Below are positions 18,327 through 27,625 of a stretch of 36,254 bases of DNA, in pieces. The DNA is from JBHGBM01 sp041946965 (lineage in GTDB: Bacteria; Acidobacteriota; Terriglobia; Bryobacterales; Bryobacteraceae). The translations under genes were made by a program, and so were the position numbers. Numbering within the stretch: position 1 is the first letter of the stretch; each line of letters opens with the position of its first letter. Where the stretch lies: assembly GCA_041946965.1 (NCBI GenBank), contig JBHGBM010000058.1, positions 1 to 36,254 of the forward strand. The letters run 5' to 3'. Below the pieces are notes generated by a model. That model ran no database searches, was not told where the DNA came from, and saw nothing but the letters and a program-made list of their open reading frames with translations.

Positions 18327-20137
18327 TTCTGCTGGCCCTGCCCCTGATGGGGCAGGATCCCTTCTTGAAGTGGATGGACGGCATCGCGCAGCGGCAGCTT
18401 GACGCGCGCGAAGCCGCGATCGCGAAGATCCGCACGCCCGAGGAGGCCCGCGCGCGGCAGCAGTGGGCGCGCGCCAAGATTCTCGAGCTGCTTGGCGGCC
18501 TGCCGGATTACAAGGGCCCGCTCAACGCCCGCGTCACCGGCACGCTCGACCGCCCGCGCTACGTGATCGAAAAAGTGATCTTCGAGAGCCTGCCGAAGTA
18601 TTACGTCACCGCCAATCTCTACCGGCCGAAGCGCCAGGGCAAGCACCCCGGCATCCTCTTCGCCATGGGTCACTGGCAGCAGGGCAAGCCTGCGGCGCAG
18701 CGCACCGCCGCCAATCTCGCCATGAAGGGCTTCGTCGTGCTCGCCTACGACCCGGTGGGCCAGGGCGAGCGGGAGCAGGCGTGGGAGAAGCGCATCCACG
18801 CGTCGCTGGCAGGCGGTTCCACCACGCAGCACAGCATCGCCGGCGCGCAGAGCATTCTGGCAGGGGAGAACTTCGCCCGCTACCGCATCTTCGACGGCCA
18901 GCGCGCGCTCGACTACCTCGTCAGCCGCCCGGAAGTGGACGCGGCCCGCATCGGCTGCACCGGCTGCTCCGGCGGCGGCACCCTCACCACCTACATTGCC
19001 GCGCTCGATCCGCGCGTGAAGGTGGCCGCGCCGGCCTGTTACATCAACACCTGGCGTCACCTCTTCAGCGGCCCCACCGGCGATGCCGAGCAGAGCATTC
19101 CCGGCTTCCTCTCCTCCGGCCTGGACGTGATGGACTACATCGAGTTGTTCGCGCCCAAGCCCTGGCTGATCGGCTCCACCCTGGGCGACTTCTTCCCCAT
19201 CGAGGGCGCGCGCCACGCCTACCAGGAGGCGCGCCGCTTCTACCGCGTCTTCGGCGCGCAGGAGAAGATCGCCTGGGCCATCGGCCCCGGCGGGCACGGC
19301 ACCCCCATCGAGGTGCGGGAGGCCATCAACGAGTGGTTCCAGCGCTGGCTCCAGGACGGCCAGGGCGACCCCCGCGAAGAAGAGGTTGACATGGCGAGCG
19401 ATACGGACCTGCTGGCCAGCGAGACCGGGCAGGTGGGCGGCCGCGAGTTGTGGGAGATCATCGACGAAGGCGGCCGGAAGCGCGCCCGGCGAGGCACGCA
19501 TGAGGAACTGGCCGCCGAACTGCGCCGCTGGGCTGAGCCCGCCGGCGAGATCGCCTCGAAGTTCTTCACACCCGAAACGGCCGCCAAGCCGCCCGTGCTG
19601 GTGGTGAACGACGAAGCGCTGGCGGCCCGCCTGGCGCGCGAAGGCTCGCTCGCGCTGAACGTGGTTCCCCGCGGCCTGCCCATGAAGACGGAACGGCTCA
19701 CGGGCGATTACACGGCCTGCATCCGGGCCGCGGTAATCGGCAAGAACCTGGCCGGGCTGCGGGCGGCCGATATCGTCCGCGGCGCGGAAATGCTCGCAGC
19801 GCGCGCCCAGACCAACGAAATCCGCGCGGCGGCGCGCGGGGTGGAAGGCATCTGGCTGCTGATGGCCGCCACGCTCGAGCCGCGCATCGCGCGCGTGTGG
19901 GTGGACCGCACCCCTTACAGCCTGCGCGCCGCCATGGAAACCGCCCTCAGCCGCAACCTGCACGCGGCGGCGATCCCCGGCTTCGCGCTGCGCTGGGACC
20001 TGGAAGACATGGCGCGCAACGCGCTCTGGTCCGATCCCCAGGACTGGATGGGCGCGCTCGTCCCCCGGCTCCCCGGCAAGCTCTACCGGGGCGGCGAAGA
20101 GGGTGACGACCGCTTCGTGCGGGAGTTATTGCGGTAG
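18311..20137 (+). CDS. Exported two-domain alpha/beta-hydrolase, acetylxylan-esterase-like
   Basis: The 608-residue protein starts with a short signal-like segment (MRAALILLALPLMGQD). The first domain (about 80-350) is an alpha/beta-hydrolase of the acetyl-esterase/peptidase group. It has FAMGHWQQGK, the AYDPVGQGE turn and a nucleophile elbow GCTGCSGGG with S220. The expected His is in IGPGGHGTP near 321. A second domain (about 370-608) lacks an obvious elbow and ends in a segment with WDLEDMARNALWSDPQDWMG. Similar tandem proteins are frequent in Acidobacteria and Planctomycetes and are annotated as acetylxylan esterases or glycoside-linked esterases. GGAGAG lies a few bases before the ATG inside the glycosyltransferase gene. 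The start overlaps that gene by 16 bp, so translation is probably coupled. The substrate is unproven. Confidence 0.8.
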   Translation: MRAALILLALPLMGQDPFLKWMDGIAQRQLDAREAAIAKIRTPEEARARQQWARAKILELLGGLPDYKGPLNARVTGTLDRPRYVIEKVIFESLPKYYVTANLYRPKRQGKHPGILFAMGHWQQGKPAAQRTAANLAMKGFVVLAYDPVGQGEREQAWEKRIHASLAGGSTTQHSIAGAQSILAGENFARYRIFDGQRALDYLVSRPEVDAARIGCTGCSGGGTLTTYIAALDPRVKVAAPACYINTWRHLFSGPTGDAEQSIPGFLSSGLDVMDYIELFAPKPWLIGSTLGDFFPIEGARHAYQEARRFYRVFGAQEKIAWAIGPGGHGTPIEVREAINEWFQRWLQDGQGDPREEEVDMASDTDLLASETGQVGGRELWEIIDEGGRKRARRGTHEELAAELRRWAEPAGEIASKFFTPETAAKPPVLVVNDEALAARLAREGSLALNVVPRGLPMKTERLTGDYTACIRAAVIGKNLAGLRAADIVRGAEMLAARAQTNEIRAAARGVEGIWLLMAATLEPRIARVWVDRTPYSLRAAMETALSRNLHAAAIPGFALRWDLEDMARNALWSDPQDWMGALVPRLPGKLYRGGEEGDDRFVRELLR

Positions 20138-20139
20138 AC

Positions 20140-20146
20140 GGGAGGT
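20140..20146 (+). promoter_or_regulatory. Strong Shine-Dalgarno sequence of the second receptor gene
   Basis: GGGAGGT lies six bases before the ATG at 20153 and fixes that start. It contrasts with the many starts in this window that have no ribosome-binding site. Confidence 0.75.
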
Positions 20147-20152
20147 GTCCAA

Positions 20153-23100
20153 ATGAGATTCGCGAGTTCCGCAAGGTACTTGCTGAGCGGGTTGCTGGCG
20201 CTCATGCCGGCCCCGGCCATAGCCCAAACCCGCACGGCGGAAATCAACGGCCGCATTACCGATCCCTCTGGCGGCGTTGTGGCCGAGGCCCGCGTCACCG
20301 CGCGTAATCTGGATACCGGCGCAGTCCGCGCCGCCATCTCGAGCGGCGCCGGCGACTATACCGCCGCACTGCTCGAGCCCGGCAACTACGAAGTCACCGT
20401 GGAGCGCGCGGGCTTCAGCACGCTCGTACGATCCGGCATCCTGCTGCACGTGAACGACTCCGTGAAGCTGGACTTCACTCTCCAGATCGGCGACGTCACT
20501 CAAACCATCACGGTGGTCGAACAGGCGCCGCTGCTGCGCACCAGCGACTCGGCGCTCGGCCAGATCATCGACAATACCAAGGTCACGAGCCTGCCGCTCA
20601 ACGGCCGCAGCTCCTTTCGCCTGGTGGAACTGACTACGGGCTATATCCCCACACAGGGCGCCGCCGGGCAGTTCGGCGACATCCCGGTGAATACCACCTG
20701 GGACGCCAATTTCTCCATCAACGGCGGGCAGGGCTACTCGAACGAGATCATGATCGACGGCGCGCCCTCCACCGCCGGCTTCTTCAACCAGATCACCACC
20801 ATGCCCAGCGTCGACTCGCTGGTCGAGTTCAAGGTGGAAACCAACAGCATGTCGGCCGAATTCGGGCGTTTCGGCGGCGGCGTCCTCAACGTCACCACCA
20901 AGAGCGGCACCAACGTGTTCCATGGCTCGCTCTTCGAGTTCCTGCGCAACGACAAGCTGGACGCGAACGATTTTTTCAACAACCGCGCCGGCTCCGGCAA
21001 GGTGCCGTTCCGCATGAACCAGTTCGGCGGTTCGGTGGGCGGCCCGCTGCGGATTCCGCAGGTCTACAACGGCAGGAACCGCTCGTTCTTCTTCTTCAAC
21101 TATGAGGGTACCCGGTGGCGACGCGGTGACGTTTCCCTGTTCACCCTGCCTACCGCCCTCCAGCGCCAGGGCGATTTCTCTCGGACCTTCGCCGCCAATG
21201 GCCAGTTGATCCAGATCTACGATCCCGCCAGCACCCGGGCGGATCCCGCCCGGGCGGGCGCCTACCTCCGCACCGCCTTTCCGGGGAACGTCATCCCGGC
21301 GAACCGGATCAACCCGGTGGGCAGGAACATCTTCAGCTACTACCCGGCTCCGAACACGGCGGGAGATCCCGTGACCGGCCTCAACAACTTCGTCAGTAAC
21401 GCTCCGCGCGGCATCGGCAAGAACCAGTTCAACGCCCGGGGAGACCACCAGATATCCGCGATGGCCAGGGTCTTTGCGCGTTTCTCCTCCGACGTCACTG
21501 ACCTCTGCCAGCCGGACACCTACGGCAACCCTGCCACTCCGGGCGCGGGGTCGGTCGGTTGCACGACGTTCCGCAGCCGAAGCGCCGCGCTCGAGCAGAA
21601 CTACACCCTGTCGCCCACCCGGCTGCTCACCGTGCGATACGGCTTCGCGCGCTGGTTCCAGACGCGCCTCGGGCGCAGCTACGGCTTCGACCAGAAGTCG
21701 CTGGGGCTGCCGGCATCGCTCGTCGCCCAGCAGCAGGTGCCCATTTTCCCCACCGTCAACGTGAACGGCTACGGCGCTCTGGGAACGCAGGGCAACAACT
21801 TCTTCTACAACGGCAATGACACCCACAGCCTGCTGCCGTCGCTGGCGATCATCCACGGCCGCCACGTGATCAAGGCGGGCGCCGACCTGCGCCTCAGCCG
21901 GATCAACATCATGGTGGCGGCATCGCCCGGAGGCGTGTACAACTTTACGCAGGCGTTTACGCAGGGGCCCGATCCCAATCGTGGCTCCGCCACTGCCGGC
22001 GATTCCTTCGCGAGCTTGATGCTGGGAGTGCCCGCTTCCGGCTCGATGACGCTGGACCCCGGCGTGTCCATGCAGAACTTCTACTATGCCGGCTATCTTC
22101 ATGACGACATCAAGCTGACCGGCCGCCTCACGCTCAATGCTGGCATCCGGTTCGAAACCGAGAGTCCCTACACGGAGCGGCGCAACCAGCTTGTCAAATT
22201 CGACCGCTGGCTGCGCAGCCCCGCCGCCAACGCGGCTTTTCCCAACCTGACCGGCGGACTGTCCTACGGCGGAGGGTCCAGCCGCTACGTCTACAGTTGG
22301 GACAAGAACAACTTCTCGCCCCGGTTGGGATTGGCGTTTCAGGCAGCTCAAAACACGGTGGTGCGCGCCGGGGTGGGGATCTTCTATGCCCCGCTTCAGA
22401 TCAGCAGCAATGCAGTCGGCTTCTCGCCTACCACGGGCTACTCATCCAGCACGCCGATGGTCACCTCGGTGGATGGCGGCTTGACGCCGTTCGCGACCCT
22501 CAGCAACCCGTTCCCCAACGGGCTGGTAGCACCCACCGGCAGCAGCCTGGGGGCGGCCACGGGGCTCGGCCAGGCGCTCTCCATTTGGGGCAACGACCCG
22601 GTGATGCCCGGTTCCTATCAGTGGAACGTAGATCTGCAACGGCAACTGCCCTACTCCGTGCTGGTCGATGTCGCCTACGTGGGCAACCGCGGCGTTCACC
22701 TCGCGGGGGCGCGCCAGATCAACACCCTGCCGACACAGTATCTCGCCATGGGGCCGGCGCTGTTGCAGACCGTGAGGAACCCGTTTGCCGGAACCGTGCC
22801 CACCGGCACAATGGCGCAGCCCAATGTGACAGCGTCCAGGCTTCTGCGGCCCTTTCCGCAGTTCGAGGGCATCAGCTACGTAAATGAGACTGCGGGAAAT
22901 TCCATCTACCACGCCCTCCAGATGAAGGTGGAGAAGCGCATGTCGGCAGGCCTCAGCTTCCTGGTGGCCTACACGGCGGGGAAACTGATCACCGACGTGC
23001 CGTGGGCAGTCTCCGGCATCGGACCCAACAACGGTTCCGGCACATACCAGGATTGGAACAACCTGCGGCTCGAACGTTCTCTCAGCGCCCAGGACATTTC

Positions 23101-23656
23101 GCAGGCGATGGCCATCAGCTACAACTACGAACTGCCCCTCGGCAAGGGCAAGCCGCTGGGCACGGCCTGGCGCGGCCCCGCGCAGTGGCTGCTGGGCGGA
23201 TGGCAGATCAACGGTATAACCCGGCTCGCCACGGGAACACCGCTGGGCTTGACCACGTCCACCAACAACACCAACAGCCTGGGCGGAGGTTCACGTCCGA
23301 ATTCCACCGGAACCAGCGCCGCGCTGCCGGGCGGCCGGACGACAAACGACCGCATCAACCAGTGGTTTGATACTTCGGTGTTCACCCTCCCCGCGGCTTT
23401 CACTTATGGCAACGTCGCCCGTACGCTGCCGGATGTGCGCGCGCCGGGGGTGGTAAACTTCAATACGTCGTTGTTCAAGAACCTGGCCTTCAAGGAGATC
23501 TGGAACCTCCAGATCCGCGCCGAGTTCTTCAACCTCCTCAACCATCCCGCGTTCGGGCCTCCCGCGGTCTCGGCCGGAGCCCGCGCCTTTGGCACCATCA
23601 GCAGCACCGCCGCTCTCCCGCGGGTGGGCCAGTTTGCGTTGAAGTTGACGTTCTAG
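20153..23656 (+). CDS. Oar-like TonB-dependent outer-membrane receptor (second copy type)
   Basis: A 1167-residue receptor with a Sec signal peptide ending in AIAQT near residue 25. A carboxypeptidase-regulatory-like domain follows at about 28-110 (EINGRITDPSGGVVAEARV ... ERAGFSTLVRSG). A plug region is at about 115-275 (LPLNGRSSFRLVELT, NEIMIDGAPSTAGFF, GGGVLNVTTKSGTN), and the rest is a long barrel ending LKLTF, a C-terminal Phe expected for BAM assembly. It has the classic LPLNGR motif of acidobacterial Oar-like proteins, whereas the receptor at 5800-2297 has LPVLDRD there; the two share architecture but are clearly diverged. It lies 15 bp after the esterase gene, which suggests co-expression with it. 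The ligand is unknown. It ends 4 bp from the convergent isomerase gene's stop. Confidence 0.93.
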   Translation: MRFASSARYLLSGLLALMPAPAIAQTRTAEINGRITDPSGGVVAEARVTARNLDTGAVRAAISSGAGDYTAALLEPGNYEVTVERAGFSTLVRSGILLHVNDSVKLDFTLQIGDVTQTITVVEQAPLLRTSDSALGQIIDNTKVTSLPLNGRSSFRLVELTTGYIPTQGAAGQFGDIPVNTTWDANFSINGGQGYSNEIMIDGAPSTAGFFNQITTMPSVDSLVEFKVETNSMSAEFGRFGGGVLNVTTKSGTNVFHGSLFEFLRNDKLDANDFFNNRAGSGKVPFRMNQFGGSVGGPLRIPQVYNGRNRSFFFFNYEGTRWRRGDVSLFTLPTALQRQGDFSRTFAANGQLIQIYDPASTRADPARAGAYLRTAFPGNVIPANRINPVGRNIFSYYPAPNTAGDPVTGLNNFVSNAPRGIGKNQFNARGDHQISAMARVFARFSSDVTDLCQPDTYGNPATPGAGSVGCTTFRSRSAALEQNYTLSPTRLLTVRYGFARWFQTRLGRSYGFDQKSLGLPASLVAQQQVPIFPTVNVNGYGALGTQGNNFFYNGNDTHSLLPSLAIIHGRHVIKAGADLRLSRINIMVAASPGGVYNFTQAFTQGPDPNRGSATAGDSFASLMLGVPASGSMTLDPGVSMQNFYYAGYLHDDIKLTGRLTLNAGIRFETESPYTERRNQLVKFDRWLRSPAANAAFPNLTGGLSYGGGSSRYVYSWDKNNFSPRLGLAFQAAQNTVVRAGVGIFYAPLQISSNAVGFSPTTGYSSSTPMVTSVDGGLTPFATLSNPFPNGLVAPTGSSLGAATGLGQALSIWGNDPVMPGSYQWNVDLQRQLPYSVLVDVAYVGNRGVHLAGARQINTLPTQYLAMGPALLQTVRNPFAGTVPTGTMAQPNVTASRLLRPFPQFEGISYVNETAGNSIYHALQMKVEKRMSAGLSFLVAYTAGKLITDVPWAVSGIGPNNGSGTYQDWNNLRLERSLSAQDISQAMAISYNYELPLGKGKPLGTAWRGPAQWLLGGWQINGITRLATGTPLGLTTSTNNTNSLGGGSRPNSTGTSAALPGGRTTNDRINQWFDTSVFTLPAAFTYGNVARTLPDVRAPGVVNFNTSLFKNLAFKEIWNLQIRAEFFNLLNHPAFGPPAVSAGARAFGTISSTAALPRVGQFALKLTF

Positions 23657-23660
23657 CCGG

Positions 23661-24497
23661 TCACACCAACTGCCGCAGCAGCGCAATCGCGCCCTTGATA
23701 TCCGTGATCCGCTGCTCGTGAGTGGTCCCCTCGCGTTCGATGCACAGCGGCCCTTTGTAGCCGATGCGCTTCAGCTTGGCGATGAACTGGTCGAAACCGA
23801 CGGAGCCCTGCCCCAGCGGCTTCTCTTCGCCCAGCGCGCCGGGCTTGTCCTTGGGCGGCCAGTTCCCGTCCTTGCAATGCACGGACGCGATGAAGCGGCC
23901 GAGCTTATCGAGAGCTTCGATCGGATTGTCCGAGCCGTAAAGGATCAGGTTGGCCGGATCGAAGTTTAGCCGCAGGTTCTCCCGGTTTACGTCCAGGTAG
24001 AAGCGCAGCAGCACCTCGGCGGGCTCCTGGCCGGTTTCGAGCGCGAAGACCTGGCCGTGTTTGGCGGCGTAGTCGCACACGCGGCGCGTCATCTCGCGGA
24101 CGGCGATGTAATCCGGGTCGCGCTCGTTCTCCGGCACGAATCCCACGTGCAGCGCGATGGCCGGCGCCCCGATGACCGCGGCGAAATCGCTCACCTCATA
24201 GGTGCGCTTCTCGCGTTCGTCGCGCGTGGCGCGGGGGATCCAGCCCACCGTGTTCTGCACCGTGGGGATATCGGCGTAGTCCTCGCCCTTGTAGGCGGCG
24301 AACACGGTGACGATGGTGAAGTCTTCTTCCTCGAGCGCCTGCTTCCAGGCGTTCGCCAGCCCGTCGAGCGGCAGCTCGCCGGGAAGGCCGATCTGGCCGC
24401 TCCGCACGCCGAGCGCCTTCAACTCGCGCAGGGTCTCGCGCGGGTCGCCCCCGGCCCAGAACATCACTCCGATTTCCAAATCGTTCAGCTTTTGCAT
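23661..24497 (-). CDS. Xylose-isomerase-like TIM-barrel sugar isomerase/epimerase
   Basis: The 278-residue protein is an AP-endonuclease-2/xylose-isomerase-like TIM barrel. The metal-binding set typical of these epimerases is complete: E154 (ALETGQE), D180 (LNFDPAN), H207 (SVHCKD) and E254 (CIERE). Relatives interconvert ketoses, act on inositol intermediates or 3-keto-sugars, or are uncharacterised. The start at 24497 (MQKLNDLEIG) is preferred: the frame continues upstream, but only inside the 3' end of the Gfo/Idh/MocA gene. The two genes overlap by 13 bp, so they are translationally linked and very likely act in one pathway. The pair dehydrogenase plus isomerase suggests oxidation to a keto-sugar followed by isomerisation or cleavage. 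Confidence 0.9.
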   Translation of the reverse strand: MQKLNDLEIGVMFWAGGDPRETLRELKALGVRSGQIGLPGELPLDGLANAWKQALEEEDFTIVTVFAAYKGEDYADIPTVQNTVGWIPRATRDEREKRTYEVSDFAAVIGAPAIALHVGFVPENERDPDYIAVREMTRRVCDYAAKHGQVFALETGQEPAEVLLRFYLDVNRENLRLNFDPANLILYGSDNPIEALDKLGRFIASVHCKDGNWPPKDKPGALGEEKPLGQGSVGFDQFIAKLKRIGYKGPLCIEREGTTHEQRITDIKGAIALLRQLV

Positions 24498-25501
24498 GGA
24501 ATGGTTTCTCCGTTTCTCGTTCTGGAATCGACCATCAGCCGGGCGAGCCTGACCGACAGGGCGGACTCTTCCGGCGGGCACATCTCCGGCCATCTTCCCG
24601 CGGAAGCGCACCGGATGAAATATTCGATTTCGGCCTGGTACCCGTCTCCTCCGGGCGCTGGCACAACCTGCGCCTCGCCCGATTCGGAATACAGCGTGAG
24701 CGGTGTGCCGGTGGTGGCGAACTCCAACGTGCCGCCGTCGCACACCAGCGTGAATTCGGAGGAGAACGGGTAGGCCTTGGGGTGGTGCCAGCCGCCGGAA
24801 AGCCCGACGGCTCCCATCCCGCAATAGTGGAACTTGGCCAGGATCCAGTCGATGCCTCGCGCCGCATCCACGTAGCCGCAGGCCGACACGGCTTCGGGCC
24901 GCCCGAACAGGTGCAGACAGTAATCCACGTCATGGATCAGGAGGTCGAAAACGCCGCCCCCACTCTGGGAAGGGTCGTTCAGCCACTTGCTCCACCCCGG
25001 GGCCGCGCAACGGCGGCGGAAGATCGCGGCGCGCGGCTTGCCGATGCGGCCGGACTTCACCAGGACCGCGGCGGCGCGGTACTCGGGCAGGAAGCGGACC
25101 ACCTGCGCGGCCATCAACACGCGCCCGCAGCGGCGCGCCTCGGCCACCAGGGCATCCGCGCTCTCGCCGTCGAGCGCCATGGGTTTTTCCACCAGCACGT
25201 GCTTGCCCGCCCGCAGCGCCGCCAGAGCCGCATCGGCGTGCTGCGAAGTTGGCAGGCACACATCCACGGCTTCGGCGTTGGGATCGCGCGCGGCCTCGAG
25301 CGCGTCCTCGTACTTGGCCACGGCGGAAAAGTCCATCATCTCCCCGGGGCCGCCGATGTTGCCCTGCACGGATGTGAGGTCGCCGGTAAGCTGCTGCGGC
25401 TCATTGCTCGCCACCGCCACCAGCTCCGCTCCGGGAATGCGTTTCAAAGCTTTCAGATGCGTACTGCCCATGAAGCCCAGCCCGAGCACCGCGATTTTCA
25501 T
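24485..25501 (-). CDS. Cytoplasmic Gfo/Idh/MocA-family dehydrogenase
   Basis: A 338-residue NAD(P)-dependent dehydrogenase starting directly with the Rossmann strand (MKIAVLGLGFMGSTH, GxGxxG at 7-12). The signature E105-K106-P107 (VLVEKPMAL) is present. The substrate-side helix carries D186, H190 and D193 (GGVFDLLIHDVDYCLHLFG). Unlike the plus-strand family member at 14563 it has no signal peptide, so it is cytoplasmic. The 3' end overlaps the sugar-isomerase gene by 13 bp. TAGAAT stands 10 nt before the start on the minus strand. Its substrate is probably a sugar or inositol-like polyol; sequence alone does not decide. Confidence 0.92.
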   Translation of the reverse strand: MKIAVLGLGFMGSTHLKALKRIPGAELVAVASNEPQQLTGDLTSVQGNIGGPGEMMDFSAVAKYEDALEAARDPNAEAVDVCLPTSQHADAALAALRAGKHVLVEKPMALDGESADALVAEARRCGRVLMAAQVVRFLPEYRAAAVLVKSGRIGKPRAAIFRRRCAAPGWSKWLNDPSQSGGGVFDLLIHDVDYCLHLFGRPEAVSACGYVDAARGIDWILAKFHYCGMGAVGLSGGWHHPKAYPFSSEFTLVCDGGTLEFATTGTPLTLYSESGEAQVVPAPGGDGYQAEIEYFIRCASAGRWPEMCPPEESALSVRLARLMVDSRTRNGETIPCKS

Positions 25502-25511
25502 GTCAGGGTAG

Positions 25512-25517
25512 ATTCTA
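25512..25517 (-). promoter_or_regulatory. Candidate -10 element (TAGAAT) of the dehydrogenase-isomerase pair
   Basis: On the minus strand TAGAAT ends ten bases before the ATG at 25501, in the 33-bp gap behind the M3 peptidase gene. The hexamer is the same as the one proposed for rlmN. No Shine-Dalgarno sequence is seen. Confidence 0.4.
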
Positions 25518-25534
25518 GCAGAAGCCGCTCCGTT

Positions 25535-27553
25535 TCAGACCAGGCCGGATCGCTCCAGAAGGGCGTTCGGGTCGGGGTCGCGTCCCATGAAGGCGCGATA
25601 GAGTTCCGCGGGGTCTTCGCTATCGCCGCGCTCCAGGATGCGGGTGCGGAATTCCATGCCGGTATCCCGGCTGAAGATGCCGTGCTCGCGGAAACGCGTG
25701 AAAGCGTCGGCGTCCAGCACTTCGGCCCACTTGTAAGAGTAGTAGCCCGCGGCATAGCCCACCGGGTCGCCGAACAGGTGCGTGAAGGCGGCTACCATGG
25801 CGTGATCCGGCGGCAGCGGCGCGGGCGAGAACCGCTGGAGGATGGCGCGGCTGAATGCGATGGGGTCGCCATCGCGCTGCGGGTCGTAGCGGGTGTGCAG
25901 CGCAAGATCCACAAACGCGAAGCCGAGCTGCCGCATTTGAGCGTTGGCGCTGCGGAACGTGCGCGCCCGTTTCATCTTCCGGAACAGGTCTTCCGGCACC
26001 GCCGCGCCGGTCCGCCAGTGCCGCGCGAGGAGATCGAGCGACTCGCGCTCCCAGCACCAGTTCTCCATGATCTGGGAAGGCAGCTCGACGAAGTCCCATG
26101 CCACGGCGGTCCCGGCCAGCGAGCGGACCTCGACCCGGCTCAAGAGATGGTGCAGCAGGTGGCCGAATTCGTGGAAGATGGTTTCCACCTCGCGGTGCGT
26201 GAGCAGCGCAGGCCGCCCCGCCACCGGCGGCGTCAGGTTGCCGCAGATCACCCCCAGGTGCGGCTCGAAGCCGCGCGGACCGGGACCTCCCGTGATAAAG
26301 GCATCCATCCAGGCGCCGCCGCGCTTGTTGTCGCGCGGGAACCAGTCCGTGTAGAAGCCGCCCAGCAGCGTGCCGTCGGCGTCATGGACCCGGTAATACT
26401 TCACCTGCGGGTCCCAGCCTGGCACGCCCGGCTGTTCCTCGACGCGAATGCCGTAAAGGCGCGCGGCCAGTTCGAACATGCCGGCCGCCACGCGCTCGAG
26501 CGGGAAGTAGGGCCGCAGCTCTTCCTCATCGAAGTCATAGAGGGCCTTGCGCTGTTTCTCGGCCCAGTAGCCGACGTCCCAGGGTTCGAGCGCGCGGCCG
26601 GCGAATTCGGCCAGGTCGCGGTTTTCGCGCTCAAAGTGCGCCTCGGTTTTGGCGCGCAGGTCTTCGATGAAGCGCCAGGCGTTTTCGCCGTTGTGCGCCA
26701 TGCGGTCTTCCAGCACCAGGCCGGCGAAATCGCGGTAGCCGAGGAGCGCGGCCTTTTCACGCCGGAGCTCGATGATGCGCGGCAGGATTTCGCGGTTGTC
26801 GTACGGCGCAAGCGCCCCCCGCGTGTTGAACGCCTCGTACATGCGGCGGCGGATCTCCACGTCGTCGAGATAGGTCATCACGGCGATGTAGCTGGGCGCG
26901 TGCAGGGTGAAACGCCACCCGGCCTGGTCCCTGCTTTCGGCGCTGTGCCGCGCGGCGTCGATGGCGCTGGGCGGCAGCCCGGCAAGTTGGGCTTCCTCGG
27001 TCACGATCAGCTCGAAGGCGCTGGTGGCGTCCAGGGTGTTCTCGGAGAATTTCGTGGTCAGCTTGCTCAGCTCGACGTCGATCTCTTCCAGGCGCTTCTT
27101 TCCGGCGGGGTCGAGATCGGCGCCGTGCCGCCGGAAATCGTCCATGGTCTTTTGCAGGAAGCGGCGCCGCACGCCCTGGAGCGAGCGCGCTTCCTCTGTG
27201 GCGGCATACTGCTTGATGTTCCGCCACAGCCCTGCATTCAGCGGGATGGAGGTGTGAAAGGCGCTGACACGCGGCTCCACCTCGTTGAACGCGGCGCGTA
27301 GTTCGGGATAGGTCGCCACCGCTTCGAGGTGGCGCACGGCGCCCATGCCGCGGTCCAGCCGTTCGGTTAGAGCGTCTCGCGCGGCCAGCGTGTTTTCATA
27401 AGTGCGCGGCGATTCGTCGGCCGCCAGCGCATCCAGTTTGGCTTTGGCTTCCTCCAGAAGCGCCGAAATGCCCGGCCGCACGTGCTCGGCGCGAATGCGG
27501 TCGAAAGCAACCGGAAACTCCAGGTTTACCAGCGGATTGTGCTCGAGTGGCAT
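25535..27553 (-). CDS. prlC: M3A oligopeptidase (oligopeptidase A/dipeptidyl carboxypeptidase type)
   Basis: The 672-residue protein has the length and layout of PrlC/Dcp (about 680 residues in E. coli). Its N-terminus (NPLVNLEFPVAFDRIRAEHV) resembles that of PrlC. The thermolysin-like zinc site is H461-E462-F-G-H465, with the third ligand E490 in DFVELPSQ. A Tyr/His-rich LGGFYTDWFPRD segment precedes it near 397. No signal peptide is seen. PrlC-like enzymes degrade short peptides, including cleaved signal peptides, in the cytoplasm. The gene is divergent from the 2H phosphoesterase gene. TACCCT lies 8 nt upstream of the start and no ribosome-binding site is apparent. The symbol is by similarity; Dcp-like activity cannot be excluded. 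Confidence 0.93.
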   Translation of the reverse strand: MPLEHNPLVNLEFPVAFDRIRAEHVRPGISALLEEAKAKLDALAADESPRTYENTLAARDALTERLDRGMGAVRHLEAVATYPELRAAFNEVEPRVSAFHTSIPLNAGLWRNIKQYAATEEARSLQGVRRRFLQKTMDDFRRHGADLDPAGKKRLEEIDVELSKLTTKFSENTLDATSAFELIVTEEAQLAGLPPSAIDAARHSAESRDQAGWRFTLHAPSYIAVMTYLDDVEIRRRMYEAFNTRGALAPYDNREILPRIIELRREKAALLGYRDFAGLVLEDRMAHNGENAWRFIEDLRAKTEAHFERENRDLAEFAGRALEPWDVGYWAEKQRKALYDFDEEELRPYFPLERVAAGMFELAARLYGIRVEEQPGVPGWDPQVKYYRVHDADGTLLGGFYTDWFPRDNKRGGAWMDAFITGGPGPRGFEPHLGVICGNLTPPVAGRPALLTHREVETIFHEFGHLLHHLLSRVEVRSLAGTAVAWDFVELPSQIMENWCWERESLDLLARHWRTGAAVPEDLFRKMKRARTFRSANAQMRQLGFAFVDLALHTRYDPQRDGDPIAFSRAILQRFSPAPLPPDHAMVAAFTHLFGDPVGYAAGYYSYKWAEVLDADAFTRFREHGIFSRDTGMEFRTRILERGDSEDPAELYRAFMGRDPDPNALLERSGLV

Positions 27554-27561
27554 TCAAATTG

Positions 27562-27567
27562 AGGGTA
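27562..27567 (-). promoter_or_regulatory. Candidate extended -10 (TGTTACCCT) of the M3 peptidase gene
   Basis: On the minus strand TACCCT, preceded by TGT, ends eight bases before the ATG at 27553. It fits the TANNNT pattern but matches TATAAT only moderately. Confidence 0.28.
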
Positions 27568-27578
27568 ACAGGGGTCCG

Positions 27579-27594
27579 AGAGCCCTTGGGCTCT
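27579..27594. promoter_or_regulatory. Short perfect palindrome in the divergent M3/2H intergenic region
   Basis: AGAGCCC (27579-27585) and GGGCTCT (27588-27594) form a perfect dyad with a two-base centre. It lies between two divergent starts, so it could be an operator for a regulator; a very tight RNA hairpin is the alternative. Only the dyad itself is seen. Confidence 0.3.
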
Positions 27595-27625
27595 TCAGGT
27601 GAGGAATACAACATTACACGGTAAC

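Noticed and set aside
20126..22351. A 741-codon minus-strand open frame antisense to the second receptor
   Set aside because: It is low-complexity Ala/Gly/Arg/Val with no domain. The receptor on the plus strand has a strong ribosome-binding site, signal peptide and C-terminal Phe.
24782..27301. An 839-codon plus-strand open frame antisense to the M3 peptidase and dehydrogenase genes
   Set aside because: Its translation is Arg/Gly/Val/His-rich with no recognisable domain; the opposite strand encodes clear proteins with intact catalytic motifs. It is a GC-skew shadow.
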